Below the pieces are notes generated by a model. The model was not told the origin of the DNA. It searched no databases and saw nothing but the letters and a program-made list of their open reading frames with translations. Positions 20,976 through 31,140 of a stretch of DNA of 64,000 bases are shown here, in pieces. The translations under genes were made by a program, and so were the position numbers. Source of the DNA: Forficula auricularia (taxonomy: Eukaryota; Arthropoda; Insecta; Dermaptera; Forficulidae); assembly GCA_024734495.1 (NCBI GenBank), contig JALMQS010000085.1, forward strand, positions 13,430,048 to 13,494,047, given 5' to 3'. Position 1 is the first letter of the stretch, and each line of letters starts with the position of its first letter.

Positions 20976-21326
20976 ACTTTTTTAATATTTTATAGTACTT
21001 ATATTTGACAAAATTAACCTAATTAACCCAGAAAGTACATAATTGAAATATCAAAATAATAAATAAATAAAATAAATTTTATTAAATTTATAAAAATACA
21101 ATTTTAGTTGAGATTAGAATAATTATTTGAAAAGTAACTACTAACAAGTTCTAGTAAAAAGTTAATAGTAATAGTTTAAAGTAAATATTAAAAAGGTTAA
21201 TAAAATATTGAAACAACGTCTGAATTTTCACATGGGATTTTGGGCTGTCGGGATTTTGGGCTATCGGGATTTTGGGCTATCGGAATTTTGGGGTGTCGGG
21301 ATTTTGGCTGTCGGGTTTTTGAGGTG
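20917..21326. mobile_element. MITE-like element with 16-bp minisatellite in its end
   Basis: The left end (GGATGGCACCCAAAATCC then CAAAATCCCGACATG) is an approximate inverse of the right end, which is a run of a 16-bp unit GGGATTTTGGGCTATC repeated about five times (21236-21315) and closing GAGGTGAACCCAG. The AT-rich interior has no frame. A possible 5-6 bp GTATT duplication flanks it. Confidence 0.5.
21236..21326. repeat. 16-bp tandem repeat (GGGATTTTGGGCTRTC)n
   Basis: Five to six consecutive units with single-base variants. Single related units at the opposite end of the element suggest the array grew from a terminal repeat. Confidence 0.85.
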
Positions 21327-21671
21327 AACCCAGTATTGGGTTAGTACACGTATTATGATATAGCAACAGATAGTGTCATCTTCTCTCGCCTGAATCAGAA
21401 AATTCGAGTTTTCAGCTGAGTAAGCATCGCGATGTAGCAAATCATAATATATTAATTTCCTACAATTATTACATTAATAAGGTTGAATGGAAAAAAATAA
21501 ATTTTTGTTTTCTTACTTGAAAACTTGGAAAAATTTGTGATGTCACACAAATGGAGTGTTTTATAATATTATTATTAATTTAATTATGACTAAGTACATC
21601 TTTTAGTTATTTATTTTTTTAGACATCCTAAATAAATAAATAAATATGACCAAATAAATATTATCGATAAG
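21327..21671. other. AT-rich intergenic DNA, nothing identified
   Basis: No gene or repeat recognised. Confidence 0.45.
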
Positions 21672-21948
21672 GGGCCGTCCATAAATTACGTCAGACGAAT
21701 TTCAAGATTTTTAGCCCCCCCCCCCCCCTGTGTTACATTCTTTAACATTTACATTGAGCCCCCTTGGATTCTGACGTCACACTATCACTAATAATAACCT
21801 GAAATCTAAAAAATATAATATACCTATGAAAATTTTAAAAAAATTTTAATTTGACTTTTGTGACATCACAATTTTTGAGATCCCCGGGCCCCCCTGTCAA
21901 ATTTTTTCGCTAATCTGAGATGCTCCCCCTTTCTGTGTGACATAATTT
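21672..21948. mobile_element. MITE with GGGGCCGTCCATAAATTACG ends
   Basis: The left end GGGGCCGTCCATAAATTACG and the right end GTGACATAATTTATGGTC are inverse related over about 20 bp. The interior alternates C-rich runs (C14 at 21715) and CCCCGGGCCCCCC with TGACGTCACAC. A second, partial copy is at 290-378. No coding capacity. Confidence 0.65.
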
Positions 21949-22329
21949 ATGGTCTAATAATAATATTTATTTATTTATTTAAATTTTGTTTTCCCTCAAT
22001 CTTTTTATTTATTTTCGTTTTTTTTTTTTTTTTTTATTATTTCATTAATTTTCTTAAGTGATTTATTTCATTTTATAATTAGATAAAATTGGAAATTTCA
22101 TATTGACTTGGATAGAATAGTTCGTGTGTTCGTTAGATTTGTGTAGTTTTGCGGAAGATGATTTATTAGCCAATGCGTATGCGGGTGAATAGTTTTCCGT
22201 TTCTATAGTTATATTATATCATGTTTGGTGTTTCATGATTATTTGATTTGAAAATTGTAAATAGGAGTTGGTTTTTGCGCAGTACTCGAATGCTGTTTGA
22301 TAAAGAAGAGGGGCGTTGAGGGTGAAATG
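21949..22329. other. AT-rich intergenic DNA
   Basis: A T18 run near 22018-22036. Nothing identified. Confidence 0.45.
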
Positions 22330-22810
22330 GCAGGGTGGCGGAAACCGGGTGGAAATTTTACGTCAACAAACGATGCAAACAGAACCAACGGGCAGTGAGT
22401 ACTGCTGGTTTGGACTGGGGGAGTTTTGGCAGAAGTTGGCTGCGTCAGCGAAATGCCACTGAACCACCCTCTATCAACCCTTCAATCCCCGCTTTCAACG
22501 CCACCCCCCAAAAATGGAACCACCGCCGATCCATATAATTAGCCTGCGTGGGCCAATATTTGTGGAAAACATTAGTTACGTCATGAAGTGAAAATTATTT
22601 TCCAGAAAAAAATCCATCCAACTCGCTCAGTTGAAAATAAAATCCGGCCATTTGATGATCGCTGATTGGTTTGTGATCGAATTGCTGCGCTTGAATCACC
22701 CCAACCCTCCTTCGGCGACTTTGTCCCGTGACATAAATAACCCTTTGGAAAGTTGCCCATCGATTGCAAATCAAATTCCAATTTAGTCGACAGCCAATTT
22801 GCAAACGTAA
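22330..22810. other. Balanced-composition block, not a recognised repeat
   Basis: About 480 bp with GC content well above the surroundings and no similarity to the repeats found here. Short frames on both strands lack recognisable domains or splice signals that I could link. It may be single-copy regulatory or exonic sequence. Confidence 0.3.
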
Positions 22811-23266
22811 TAATTAATACATATCGGCAATCAAAAATACAATTAAAAGATTTTCATTGAAAGTAGCAGAGTTGTGGAAGTTACGAGAATAAATCAAAAA
22901 GTGTGTTCTCTGGATAAAATAAATAAAAACATATCCAAAAACATACGGTGGCCCATAAAATTTTTTCAGAGGTGCAAAGTCCTCTTCAATGTTTGTTGAA
23001 TGTAATAGCAAAGGATGTAACTCCCTGAGGATAAAGATAAGGCAATCATATAATTCACCACCTTTTATTAGTTAGAGTACCAGTTCTGTGAGTACAGATG
23101 CTTATTTTTTAGTCCCAATCACCAGTCTTCGGGCTCAATTTGGAACCCACTCTAAAAATGAATTTTCCCCGTCAATATGTTTGTATTAAAATGAAACTTT
23201 GTTTGCCGAGGGTAGCAGAATTTTTATAAGGAGACAATTAGGAGATAATAAGATAAAACACTAAAT
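22811..23266. repeat. Penelope-type terminal-repeat remnants upstream of copy 2
   Basis: GAAAGTAGCAGAGTTGTGGA at 22859 and GTTTGCCGAGGGTAGCAGA at 23200 match terminal-repeat segments (AGTAGCAGAG) also at 2880-2945, 31083 and 38040. AGGAGACAATTAGG at 23229 matches GGAGACAATA at 38070. They fit the 5' side of the element at 23267-24108. Confidence 0.5.
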
Positions 23267-24108
23267 TATTTTGATGTAGAAATCAAAATTTCAAATAAAA
23301 AGCATACTTTTGGAATATTTAGAAAACCCACAACCACACACATAGCTATTCATAATAATTCCTGCAGACCTATCACGCACAAACTAGCCGGCTTCCATTG
23401 AATGATTCATCGATTAACTAACATTCCTTTAGATAAAACAAATTTTAAAAAAGAATTAGAAATAATCAAACAAATACCTGTCCAAAACAGTTACGAGAGA
23501 ACCCTCATATAGACCGACTTTTAGAAAAGAAAATTGAAAAGCCAACTCTGAATCTGATTTATTCCCAACTGTCAGAGCCAGAATTAAAACCAAAATTAAT
23601 AATCCCATACTATGGAAAAATTTCGGAAAGCTTAAAATTAAAATTCACAACTTTAGGATATGAAACAATTTTCAAATCCCGAGAACTTAGGATCTGAAAT
23701 TAGGAATAATACGAAAGATAAAATTGAAAAAATTAACAAAAAAGGCGTCTATTCTATAACATGCGGAGAATGTAATTCGACATATAATATAGGAAAAACA
23801 GAACGAAATTTAAACACACCCATTTCGGAACACAAAATAATTTTTAAAGGAGGTTCAGGTCATAGTGCAATTGTAGACCATTTAATCTCCGAGAAACAGT
23901 GTTTTCCAGACGAATCAAATATTAAATTAATTAGATCAGAACACGATCCCCTAAAAATTAGTATCTTTGAATCGTTAGAAATTTTAAAATCATATAATAA
24001 CTCACCAAAAAAATTCTTAAATCGAAAAATAGAAATTTCGGAAAGCCTTATCTTAAAAATAGCCGCGCAAATAAAAACCCCATTAACGCCACCTACAGCC
24101 AAAAAATG
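23267..24108 (+). pseudogene. Penelope-like element copy 2: RT tail, linker and GIY-YIG nuclease
   Basis: Frames run from KHTFGIFRKPTTTHIAIHN (end of the RT region) through ITHKLAGFH, a TGA stop, MIHRLTNIPLDKTNF, several frame breaks at 23490-23640, then an open frame 23660-24108. The last encodes KKGVYSITCGECNSTYNIGK followed by TERNLNTPISEHK and FESLEILKSYNNS. VYSITC and TERNL mark the GIY-YIG fold; the usual YIGKT motif has become YNIGKT, with an extra residue. The copy is degenerate and 5' truncated, and probably from a different subfamily than 3295-3998. A terminal repeat with a good hammerhead follows at 24276. Confidence 0.85.
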
Positions 24109-24148
24109 AAACAAGTATAATATAACAAATTATAATTTACCCATAGCA

Positions 24149-24229
24149 CCACTAGTAGCACAATGTTTCATACTATACTAGTATACTATATAGTTACTAT
24201 ATAGTATGAAACATTGATGCTACTAGGGA
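24149..24229. mobile_element. Palindromic MITE, copy of the TTGTGCTACTAGGG family
   Basis: Starts CACTAGTAGCACAATGTTTC and ends ACATTGATGCTACTAGGG, with a TATAGTTACTATA centre. Internally shorter than 38516-38617. Inserted between the Penelope frame and its terminal repeat. Confidence 0.75.
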
Positions 24230-24275
24230 CGTTAAAATCTCACTCTCCATTCATACATTAATTCCTGTGATTCAA

Positions 24276-24329
24276 TTGTAATAGACTGATGAAGAGGGCA
24301 AAGCTCTCGAAACTATAGTTTCGTTATAA
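24276..24329 (+). ncRNA. Hammerhead ribozyme candidate in Penelope terminal repeat (best-paired copy)
   Basis: Helix I: A24285-T24321 and G24284-C24322, bulged A24283, then seven pairs between 24276-24282 and 24323-24329, two of them G-U. The core CTGATGA starts at 24286, followed by one extra A. Stem II pairs GAGGGC with GCTCTC around AAA. GAAAC follows, with helix III AC/GT around TATA, and T24320 as cleavage nucleotide. It lies 3' of the nuclease frame on the coding strand. The relative at 38129-38180 keeps helix I with G-U exchanges. The extra base before stem II is the main deviation from the textbook consensus. Confidence 0.65.
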
Positions 24330-24400
24330 ATAAAATTTATAATTCCAGCAGAAGACACACTCTTTTATTGTCCCCTTCAAAATATGTTTGTATGTAATGA
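24330..24400 (+). repeat. Rest of the Penelope terminal repeat
   Basis: CCAGCAGAAGACACACTCTT and TTATTGTCCCCTTCAA match, in inverse, CAATAAAAGAGAGTGTCTTC at 38078. It marks the end of the element. Confidence 0.6.
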
Positions 24401-24429
24401 ATTTTTCCATCATAATATTTGTATGATAA

Positions 24430-24830
24430 ATATTTAATTTTGCAACTACTTTTTACTTTGCCATACGGTGTATAGTGAAATTTTGTAATAGTATCTACAT
24501 GGAAAATTTGATGTCGATTTCTAATTATTGTAAAGTTCTATGAATTATAAACTGTTCTACATTAAATTTATGTACACAAGATGTGTTTAATAAAAATGTA
24601 CTAAAAAAAATAGTTTATTTTTTTGTTATGTAGGTATTTTCAAAATGTCTCAAAAACGACTAAAACTATCTTGAATAAAAAAAAATTGAGTGAATTCACG
24701 GTGTTTCGATTACAATAAAATCTTAGATAGGGAACATCGAAAAATGTATATTTTAAGAGTGACTAATTATTTTGTCAAAATATCTGTATTTGGATAAGTT
24801 AGTACGTGGTGTGAGTATTGTGACGTCTCT
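24430..24830. repeat. Decayed copy of the TTTACTTTGCCATAC transposon module
   Basis: TTTTTACTTTGCCATACGG at 24450, CTCAAAAACGACTAAAACTA at 24649 and AATTCACGGTGTTTCGATTA at 24694 parallel the series at 13811-14000 (AAAACGGCTGAAATTATT, CACGGCATTTCGGTCTAC). Not coding. Confidence 0.6.
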
Positions 24831-25087
24831 AGTCCAAAAATCAATGAAGGTATCAAAATGATGTTTTATATTGTATTTAGATCATTTATATTGAGATTAA
24901 GAGCTGATTATGAATGAATTTGTTTTTAATAAAATATTTTCTTTTAGTTATTTATTTATTTTACAGAAAAACATCTAAGAATTGATTGATTATAGTATAG
25001 GAAACAGAAAAATTTTAAGAAAAATATATTTAAATAATATTCGATACATATTTAATATTTATATAAGATCTTACTATTTCGTTAGAT
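24831..25087. other. AT-rich intergenic DNA, nothing identified
   Basis: No feature recognised. Confidence 0.4.
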
Positions 25088-25432
25088 CAGTGTTTCTTGA
25101 CGTATGATAAATAAATTTAGGTCGGCCTGTTTAGTTCTTGAAATTGCTAATGCCAGGATCACTAACTCCAAATTTACGATCTTTGTTGTTGGTCCCCCGA
25201 TTTCTTAGCTCTTGATTATTTTGTTGCTTAATCAGGAAGATAAGTTCCCAACTTATGATGGCTAATCTGTTATCCATAAACTATTAATAAACTGTTTGTA
25301 AAAGATAAGTAAATTGTTCGCATTTTGAATGGGACATTTTCTAGTCAAAAATATAAACTACCTACAAACTAGTAAGTGACTTGATCACATATTGGTTAAG
25401 TGGTATGCAGAAAAAAGGTTTGAGAACCACTG
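25088..25432. mobile_element. hAT-like non-autonomous element (CAGTG...CACTG)
   Basis: Left end CAGTGTTTCTTGACGTATG; right end ATGCAGAAAAAAGGTTTGAG followed by AACCACTG. CAGTGnTTCTnnAC termini are typical of hAT elements. No target duplication is evident and no transposase survives in 345 bp. Confidence 0.65.
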
Positions 25433-26815
25433 CCTTTTATGATTTCAATTCCTCCGGATTCCCGTATATATGAGTTGTTTTATTTAGATCAAGCAGAGGA
25501 TACACTTAATGATTTATTCTTGTAAAATCAAAAATAGAGTCAATTTTATAATAAGTAGATAAAAAATTACACCGGAGTAGAAATTTTATTGCCTCTAAAA
25601 GGAGGTCCCCGGCTGCTGGACGACGACTATTTATTGATTTGAAAGTGCATGGTTAGCAAATATGGCGGATTCTATGTCACTTTTTGCAGCCCTGTCTTCT
25701 TGATGAGATGAGAAATCGTTCTAAATTCTAGTCAACTTTCCGATTATGATTATACGAATCTATATCTATAGATTACATTCTATATACTATAAATATGTAT
25801 TATAAAAGAATGACATCTAAATGTCATCTAAACTTGACAAAAGGGGAAGCGATATCGAACTTAAATATTCAATAGTCATAAGCGAAAGAAATCAACATCA
25901 TATAATATTTTTAATGTTTATTAATAACTGCCTTAAAAGGCGCTTCTGTGGCCTTATCTTTGACATAAAAATGGAAATATATCGACGATTCAAAGTTTAT
26001 TTTCAGTAGCCCTTCGGGGGAAGCAGGAATGCAGGAGCTACAGGAGTGTTCAAGGATACTTTTTAAATTTTTCTTTTAATAATCAGCTTCTAAATGATTC
26101 GATTAGATATCCAAACTTAGTTTAACCTTTCAACATGGCTTTTACTTTATTAAAACGATTGTTTTAAACAAAAAAAAATATAATGTTGAATGCGAAAAAA
26201 TTTACAAATTTAGTTAGATTTAATTAGTTACTTATTGCTTCCATTTTTCTTATAATATGTTGGCATGTTCATGTTAGTTTTAGTAACAATGGGCTTGTTT
26301 GATTTTCTTTATATTTATGAACATTTTCCAATAATAGTGTCGAGCAGTCACCTAGACAGAAATTTTTTTTGAAAAACAAAATTCAGAATTTTATAAAAAT
26401 ATTGAAGAAATATAATTAATATTATTTAATGTATATTAATATCCCACCCAAAACATTTCTGTAAAAACCAAGTTTCAGGAAAATAATTTAAATTAAAAAT
26501 ATAGAATCCATAAATCTAGGTCGTCATTTAAAGTCGAAAGAATGCTTTTAAATTGAAAGTCTGGACATAATTATTCTTGGCGAATTTAACTTGACTGCAT
26601 CCTAGATTTCACTACATTGTCGAACTTGGCCAGTTTCTTACAGATATCTTTTGGGTGGAATTTCTCTCCTTTTTGTAAGCTAATGTGTCTTTTATTTTTA
26701 CTTATTTATTTTGTGTGGAGGTTTATAAATTTCTCTTCATTTTTGCGGCTAAAGGTAGTAAAGTTTTTGTGATTATATTTTTATCTTTATTAATGACCTA
26801 AACTGATACATTTTT
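25433..26815. other. Mostly AT-rich intergenic DNA
   Basis: A small Penelope-type relic (GATCAAGCAGAGGATACAC) lies near 25488. The 62-codon frame at 25821-26009 has no recognisable domain. No gene identified. Confidence 0.4.
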
Positions 26816-27125
26816 AAACGACTTCAAAAAAGGAGGAGGTTATCTATTCGACTGATTTTTTTGTGCCTATGTTACCTCATATCTCCGCCAATTGTGAACC
26901 GATTTTGAAAAAAAAATTGCCTTGGGTTCAGTCTACCTTCCGATTGGTCCCATTTTTTTCATAGGTATTAGACCTTTTTGTTAGGTTTGTTTAGGCCTAA
27001 CTTCTTTGTTTGTGAACCGATTTCGATGATTCTTTTTTTATTCGAAAGGGGGTATCTTAGGGATGGTGTCATATTAATTTGGTCAAGTTCTGATGATATG
27101 ATCACTATTAATAACATCACTAAAA
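26816..27125. repeat. Decayed transposon with ACGACTTCAAAAAAGGAGGA end
   Basis: ACGACTTCAAAAAAGGAGGA then GGTTATCTATTCGACTG and two passes of CAATTGTGAACCGATTT / TGTGAACCGATTTCGATGAT. The same ACCGACTTCAAAAA terminus bounds the palindrome at 27135-27525. This type of end is widespread in arthropod repeats. Confidence 0.55.
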
Positions 27126-27134
27126 AGAGAAAAT

Positions 27135-27525
27135 AAAAATAATTTTTAAGAAAAAAATAAAACCGACTTCAAAAAATTAAATGCAACAAATAAAACACAC
27201 TAAAAGGTATAAAATAATTATTATCTTATTTAGTTACAACTAAACAACGAAATATTAACATGAAATTACTTTTTGATGTCGGTACCAAACAAACTATACC
27301 TATAAGCGAGCATACCTTACAAACGTACTAAGTAAGATCCGTCGAGTGCGATTCATAAAAGGTATATGTTTGGCACCGACTTCAAAAAGTAATTTCATGT
27401 TAATATTTCGTCGTTTAGTTGTAACTAAATAAGATAATAATTATTTTATACCTTTTGTTTTATTTGTTGCATTTAATTTTTGAAGTCGGTTTTATTTTTT
27501 CTTAAAAATTATTTTTATCATCCTA
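27135..27525. mobile_element. Palindromic element with ACCGACTTCAAAAA termini, about 155-bp arms
   Basis: The left arm 27135-27292 (from AATTTTTAAGAAAAAAATAA through ACCGACTTCAAAAAATTAAA to GGTACCAAAC) is repeated inverted at 27368-27525. The 75-bp spacer has TAAGCGAGCATACC and ACTAAGTAAGATCCGTCGAG. Each arm also has an internal ACTTTTTGA(T/A)GTCGGT end, so each arm may be one complete small MITE. Non-coding. Confidence 0.75.
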
Positions 27526-27529
27526 TAGT

Positions 27530-27880
27530 GTCATTACATATTTAATAAATTCAAATTTACCTTACAATCTTCAATCCTTCATTTAAATGGGTGAAAGAGG
27601 TAAATTCTGATTTTTCAAATTTTTCGTTCACTTGGGTTCCAAACTCTACCAATAGACTAAATTTTAGCATCATAGGGGTATCATTATTTAATAGATGCAA
27701 ATTCACACTTCAATATTCAGTCATTCATTTTAGGGGTTGAAAGAAGAAAAGTCTTGATTTTTGGAATTTTTCTTTTATTTGTATTCCAAGCTCTACCAAC
27801 ATGCCAAATTTCACGAAACTGTACCTAATGATTAGAAGTACCCTAAGGATTTGATGACCTGTCAGTCAGTCAGTGCTAAA
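27530..27880. repeat. Two diverged tandem copies of about 150 bp
   Basis: TAATAAATTCAAATTTACC at 27541 and TAATAGATGCAAATTCACAC at 27689 start parallel series (CTTCAATCCTTCATTT / CTTCAATATTCAGTC; TCCAAACTCTACCAATAG / TCCAAGCTCTACCAACAT). GTCAGTCAGTCAGTG follows. Probably part of the transposon family that includes 26816-27125. Confidence 0.55.
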
Positions 27881-28084
27881 ATTAGCTATTGTCTCAGGTC
27901 CACATCTCAGAATCTATTTATACTATATTATTTCAATTTGATACTCTCTACAAGATCGATTACATAATTACATGTGTATAATTTCAGCTCTGTATCTTAA
28001 ATGGGTTCTGAGCTGCAGGGAGGTCGAAAGTGACTGTTCGTGTAAATAGCGCACTGCCTGAACTGCCAATATTCAAACTTGGCC

Positions 28085-28270
28085 TACGCATACTTTACTT
28101 ACGAAGTGTGTCTTCATCATCAGTCTTTTTAAATAGAAATATTCTATCTGTTATTTCTTATAGGTTCATGTTGAGTGACCAGCTTACTATTATATTAGAA
28201 CAAAACGAATATACCTTGTTAAAATATATGTATATTTGCATCAAGCAAAAGATAACCCCATTTCCTCATT
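28085..28270. repeat. Penelope-type terminal repeat relic
   Basis: GTGTGTCTTCATCATCAGTC, TATATTTGCATCAAGCAAA and CCATTTCCTCATTGATTTC correspond to CTTCATCATCAGTC, TTTGCATCAAGCAGAGGAC and CTTTGTTTCTC at 3060-3100 and 4110-4145. The ribozyme core is half deleted. Confidence 0.55.
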
Positions 28271-28429
28271 GATTTCTTTTAATTTATAACATTCTTCAAA
28301 ATTTTAGCGAAAGATAAATTTTATTTTCGTATATAAAAATTTTCTCATTTTAAAACAAAACGGATGTTGGCATCTGTGTCACTATATAAATTTTAAATAT
28401 ATCTTTCTTAGATCAATAAAACATTAGGT

Positions 28430-29020
28430 AAATATGAAATTTTTCAATAACATCAACTTTAATTCTTGGTTTAATTGCTTGACGAAGGACAAATCTTATT
28501 TTAGAGGAACGTCACGTGTGGTGGCCTCGGTATTCGACCTGTCAAAATTGACATTTACGGGCCGGAAGCCAGATGTAATGACACGTGGTGGGGTAGGTTT
28601 CGTTTTAAACGTTATTCGCCGTGGCTGGATGCACCCCGGGCGGGGGTGGCGCTTTGAGGCAATTCATCAACGACGCTAATGGGCCGAACCTACCGGGGTA
28701 CCGGGCTAGCAGCCTCGTAGGGTTTCCCATTGGGTCAGCGAGTTCTGCCGCGATTTTCAACCCAGAGATCGGTTCACATGTGCATCGGCCGATGCACACG
28801 CACACTGGCACGCATCCACGCTTGCACGCACGCATGTGTCAACCAGCTGCGCATGGCGATACAGTTCCCATAACAAGCCTCTGTAGCCAACCCGCAGATG
28901 CATACAGGAAAAGTCGATACAAGATTCAATGGATTGCCGAAGAAACTATTCTGAAATGCGAAAAGCTCTTTATTACCAAAACACACACGAGAGGCTGTCA
29001 GAAACGCTGTTTTTAGCGCT
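28430..29020. other. GC-rich, CpG-containing block, unclassified
   Basis: Six hundred bases of clearly higher GC content, with CACGTGTGGTGG, CACACGCACACTGGCACGC and many CpGs. Overlapping frames on both strands (e.g. 28621-29016) are open but carry no recognisable domain, and a repeat signature is missing. It could be a promoter-proximal or exonic region of a gene outside my recognition. Confidence 0.35.
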
Positions 29021-29236
29021 GATTGAACTCTAATTGTAACCCCTCTTTCTAGAGATTATGGTAACACTGAGAAGCTTGCTTCTGTGTTTGATAATATCTC
29101 AAGAGGAATACAAACAAATACAAATTAGATGTTGTAATGAAAATATTGACAAGTCACGTATCAAACATGAACTATTTTGCAGAAACTCAACCACTATTTT
29201 TCGATCAAAGAATCTTCAAACTATTATTTGTGTATT

Positions 29237-29660
29237 CAAGGGCTGTCCAACCCGTGGCCCATCACTGCAATGAGTGTAGCCCGAGGAGTGAACCGCGACC
29301 TAATATGCTGTACACCTACTTCCACGTGTACTTCCAAATATTTCCAACTAATTTCCAATATTTCCAAGTACTTCCAAATATTTTCAAGTACTTCCAAAAT
29401 ACTTCCAAAGAGGTGTACGCCTACTTCCAATCCCGGATCACCCCTCGGTGTGGCCCTTAAAACATTGAGATTTATATGTAGAGATATATTTATTCCCTTT
29501 TTCGAAATATGAATGTACATTTGTACAATACGTGAAGCTTTTTTCAAGAATAAAATTCACTAAAAGCAATATTATAAGCTCAACTATATAAGATAAAAAT
29601 AATAATAATGAAGTTTCGAATATTTAAAAATTCTTCTTCTTCTCATATTTTTATTTTCTA
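29237..29660. mobile_element. hAT-like repeat, copy 1 (GGGCTGTCCAACCCGTGG end), split by a MITE
   Basis: AAGGGCTGTCCAACCCGTGG matches the left end of copy 2 (29936). After the MITE at 29282-29447 the shared sequence resumes with ATTGAGATTTATATGTAGA, which is the empty site for the insertion found in copy 2. ACGTGAAGCTTTTTTCAAG at 29530 parallels ACGAGAAGCTATTTTCAAG at 30579. The right end is lost. Confidence 0.65.
29282..29447. mobile_element. hAT-type MITE copy B, target duplication GTGTAGCC/GTGTGGCC
   Basis: Ends CGAGGAGTGAACCGCGACC and, inverted, CGAGGGGTGATCCGGGATT. The interior is a run of TTCCAAGTACTTCCAAATA-type units. Flanking octamers differ by one base. 166 bp, the same length as copy A. 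Confidence 0.88.
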
Positions 29661-29998
29661 AAATATTTATTATTTCAGTAATTTATATGCTACGACACTA
29701 ACCAAGTCTATAGTTATATCTTTCTAGTACAAAGAGACAAGGAATTGGGGTATTCTAGAACAATCACAATTAATTGATTTTTTTCTCTTGATGGACTAAA
29801 ACTTGTCAGGACTTGTCTTTTAGATCTTTGCACGTTCTTAGATGTCAATAGATAATGAATAGTCAGGGATTATGACCCTTTTAAAAAATAAATTATCAAT
29901 CCTCATATCCTTCTTTAGTCCCATTCGATTTAAACCAGGGCTGTCCAACCCGTGGTCCAATATAAAGTCATAAAATTCCTCAAAACTTTGAGATTTAT

Positions 29999-30181
29999 TT
30001 TTGCAACGAAATTTTCTCTGGAGAGAGACGGACTGGTGAAACCCTGAAGAAGGAGGGAAAAATCCTCCGAAACGTCGGTTTGAAAGGAAAGGAGGAAGGA
30101 TTCCAATAAATTACACCTTATTTTATATGTGTTAATTTTTTCATTCCTCACTACCTCTGGGCTGCCTTCCATTACTTTCAA
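29999..30181 (+). mobile_element. 183-bp retrozyme-like or solo-pLTR insertion with 12-bp target duplication
   Basis: TTTGAGATTTAT occurs at 29987-29998 and again at 30182-30193, and the same site is unoccupied at 29466-29476 in the sister repeat. The insert has no coding capacity, carries a hammerhead motif at 30039-30081 and contains an AATAAA at 30108. A 12-bp target duplication plus a ribozyme fits the terminal-repeat unit of a Penelope-like element or a non-autonomous retrozyme. The family has no second copy in this window. Confidence 0.75.
30039..30081 (+). ncRNA. Hammerhead ribozyme candidate with perfect helix I and II
   Basis: Helix I: AAACC (30039-30043) with GGTTT (30077-30081). 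Core CTGAAGA 30044-30050, extra A. Stem II: GGAGG with CCTCC around seven bases. GAA 30069-30071, then the self-complementary ACGT 30072-30075 and C30076 as cleavage nucleotide. Helix III has no loop if read as ACGU, so it may act as a dimer, or a GUCG loop with U30079 may be used instead. Confidence 0.6.
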
Positions 30182-30794
30182 TTTGAGATTTATATTTAGA
30201 TACTGGAAAACACACAACAATTTTGCCTGATAATTTTTTTTTATAAAATGAGAAATCTGAAAATCTACTGTGATGTTTTCGAAAAATAAAAGTGCTAATT
30301 TTAAATTTTGAATCTGGAACTAGATTTCAAGATTTCCGAAAAAATAACCATCATTTTGGTTTATTTTCGACTCTATTTTCATTAGAAATAAATTTTCTAC
30401 TTGAAAACTTTCTGATTGAATATTCTAGAACAACAATTAGATACAGATCCGAAAAAAATTGAATATTGTCTCTTTATTAGAATTTTATATTAATTATCTA
30501 GCCAGGAAAAAATATAAACAAATACCAATATAAAATATCACTTCTTGTATGTAGGTACTAGTATGTATCTACATATACGAGAAGCTATTTTCAAGAGTAT
30601 AAAATTTACGAAAAGTAAAATTAGAAGCTCTCAATGAGTTAAAAAAATAATAAAGTTCTTATTTCTCCATTATTAACTAACTTATCTTTTTTGAATAACA
30701 AATATCAATAGAATTATAATATTTTATCCGCCGTCAGAGACAATTTTTTTCCTTCAAATGTGGCCCATGTAAACCAAAAAATAGGACACCCCTG

Positions 30795-31060
30795 GTCTAT
30801 TCATTTATTCCTATGACCTATAGGAACGGAGTCTTTCTCCTGGGTGCATTATTCCTCACTTCTTCAATTCTTCAAGATTTTCAAAATCTCCATCACCGCT
30901 ATCTGAGCCTCTGATTACTCATGCTTTATAGACGTTGCACTTTATAGAATTACCCCACTTTGCATCTTTATCATAAGAAAAGAAAGAAGTGCAAAAATGT
31001 ATGTATCTGTCTAAACTACCAGAGGTAGAATTTTGCAGAGGTTCGTCAGTTTATTAAATT
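30795..31060. other. AT-rich intergenic DNA, nothing identified
   Basis: No feature recognised. Confidence 0.4.
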
Positions 31061-31064
31061 TATA

Positions 31065-31140
31065 TTAAATTGAAAGTTTCTTTTTGCCGAGAGTAGCAGA
31101 ATTTTTATAAATTGAAGGAGACAATTAATATATATTGTAA
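31065..31140 (+). repeat. Penelope-type terminal repeat relic
   Basis: TTTGCCGAGAGTAGCAGAA and AAATTGAAGGAGACAATTA match 38038-38080. The rest of the unit is missing. Confidence 0.6.

Larger units (their letters stand above)
29936..30794. mobile_element. hAT-like repeat, copy 2, interrupted by a ribozyme-bearing insertion
   Basis: The left end CAGGGCTGTCCAACCCGTGG and right end AAATAGGACACCCCTG are inverse related (CAGGG...GTCC). The interior is AT-rich and non-coding. It is interrupted at 29999-30181. No flanking duplication is preserved. Confidence 0.7.

Noticed and set aside
23860..24114. 84-codon minus-strand frame
   Set aside because: Antisense of the second GIY-YIG frame.
29137..29547. 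Open frames of 107, 111 and 103 codons
   Set aside because: They run across the MITE minisatellite and the hAT-like repeat; the translations are periodic and low complexity.
29987..30193. The 12-bp repeat being chance
   Set aside because: The uninterrupted version in the sister repeat at 29464-29482 shows it is a true insertion duplication.
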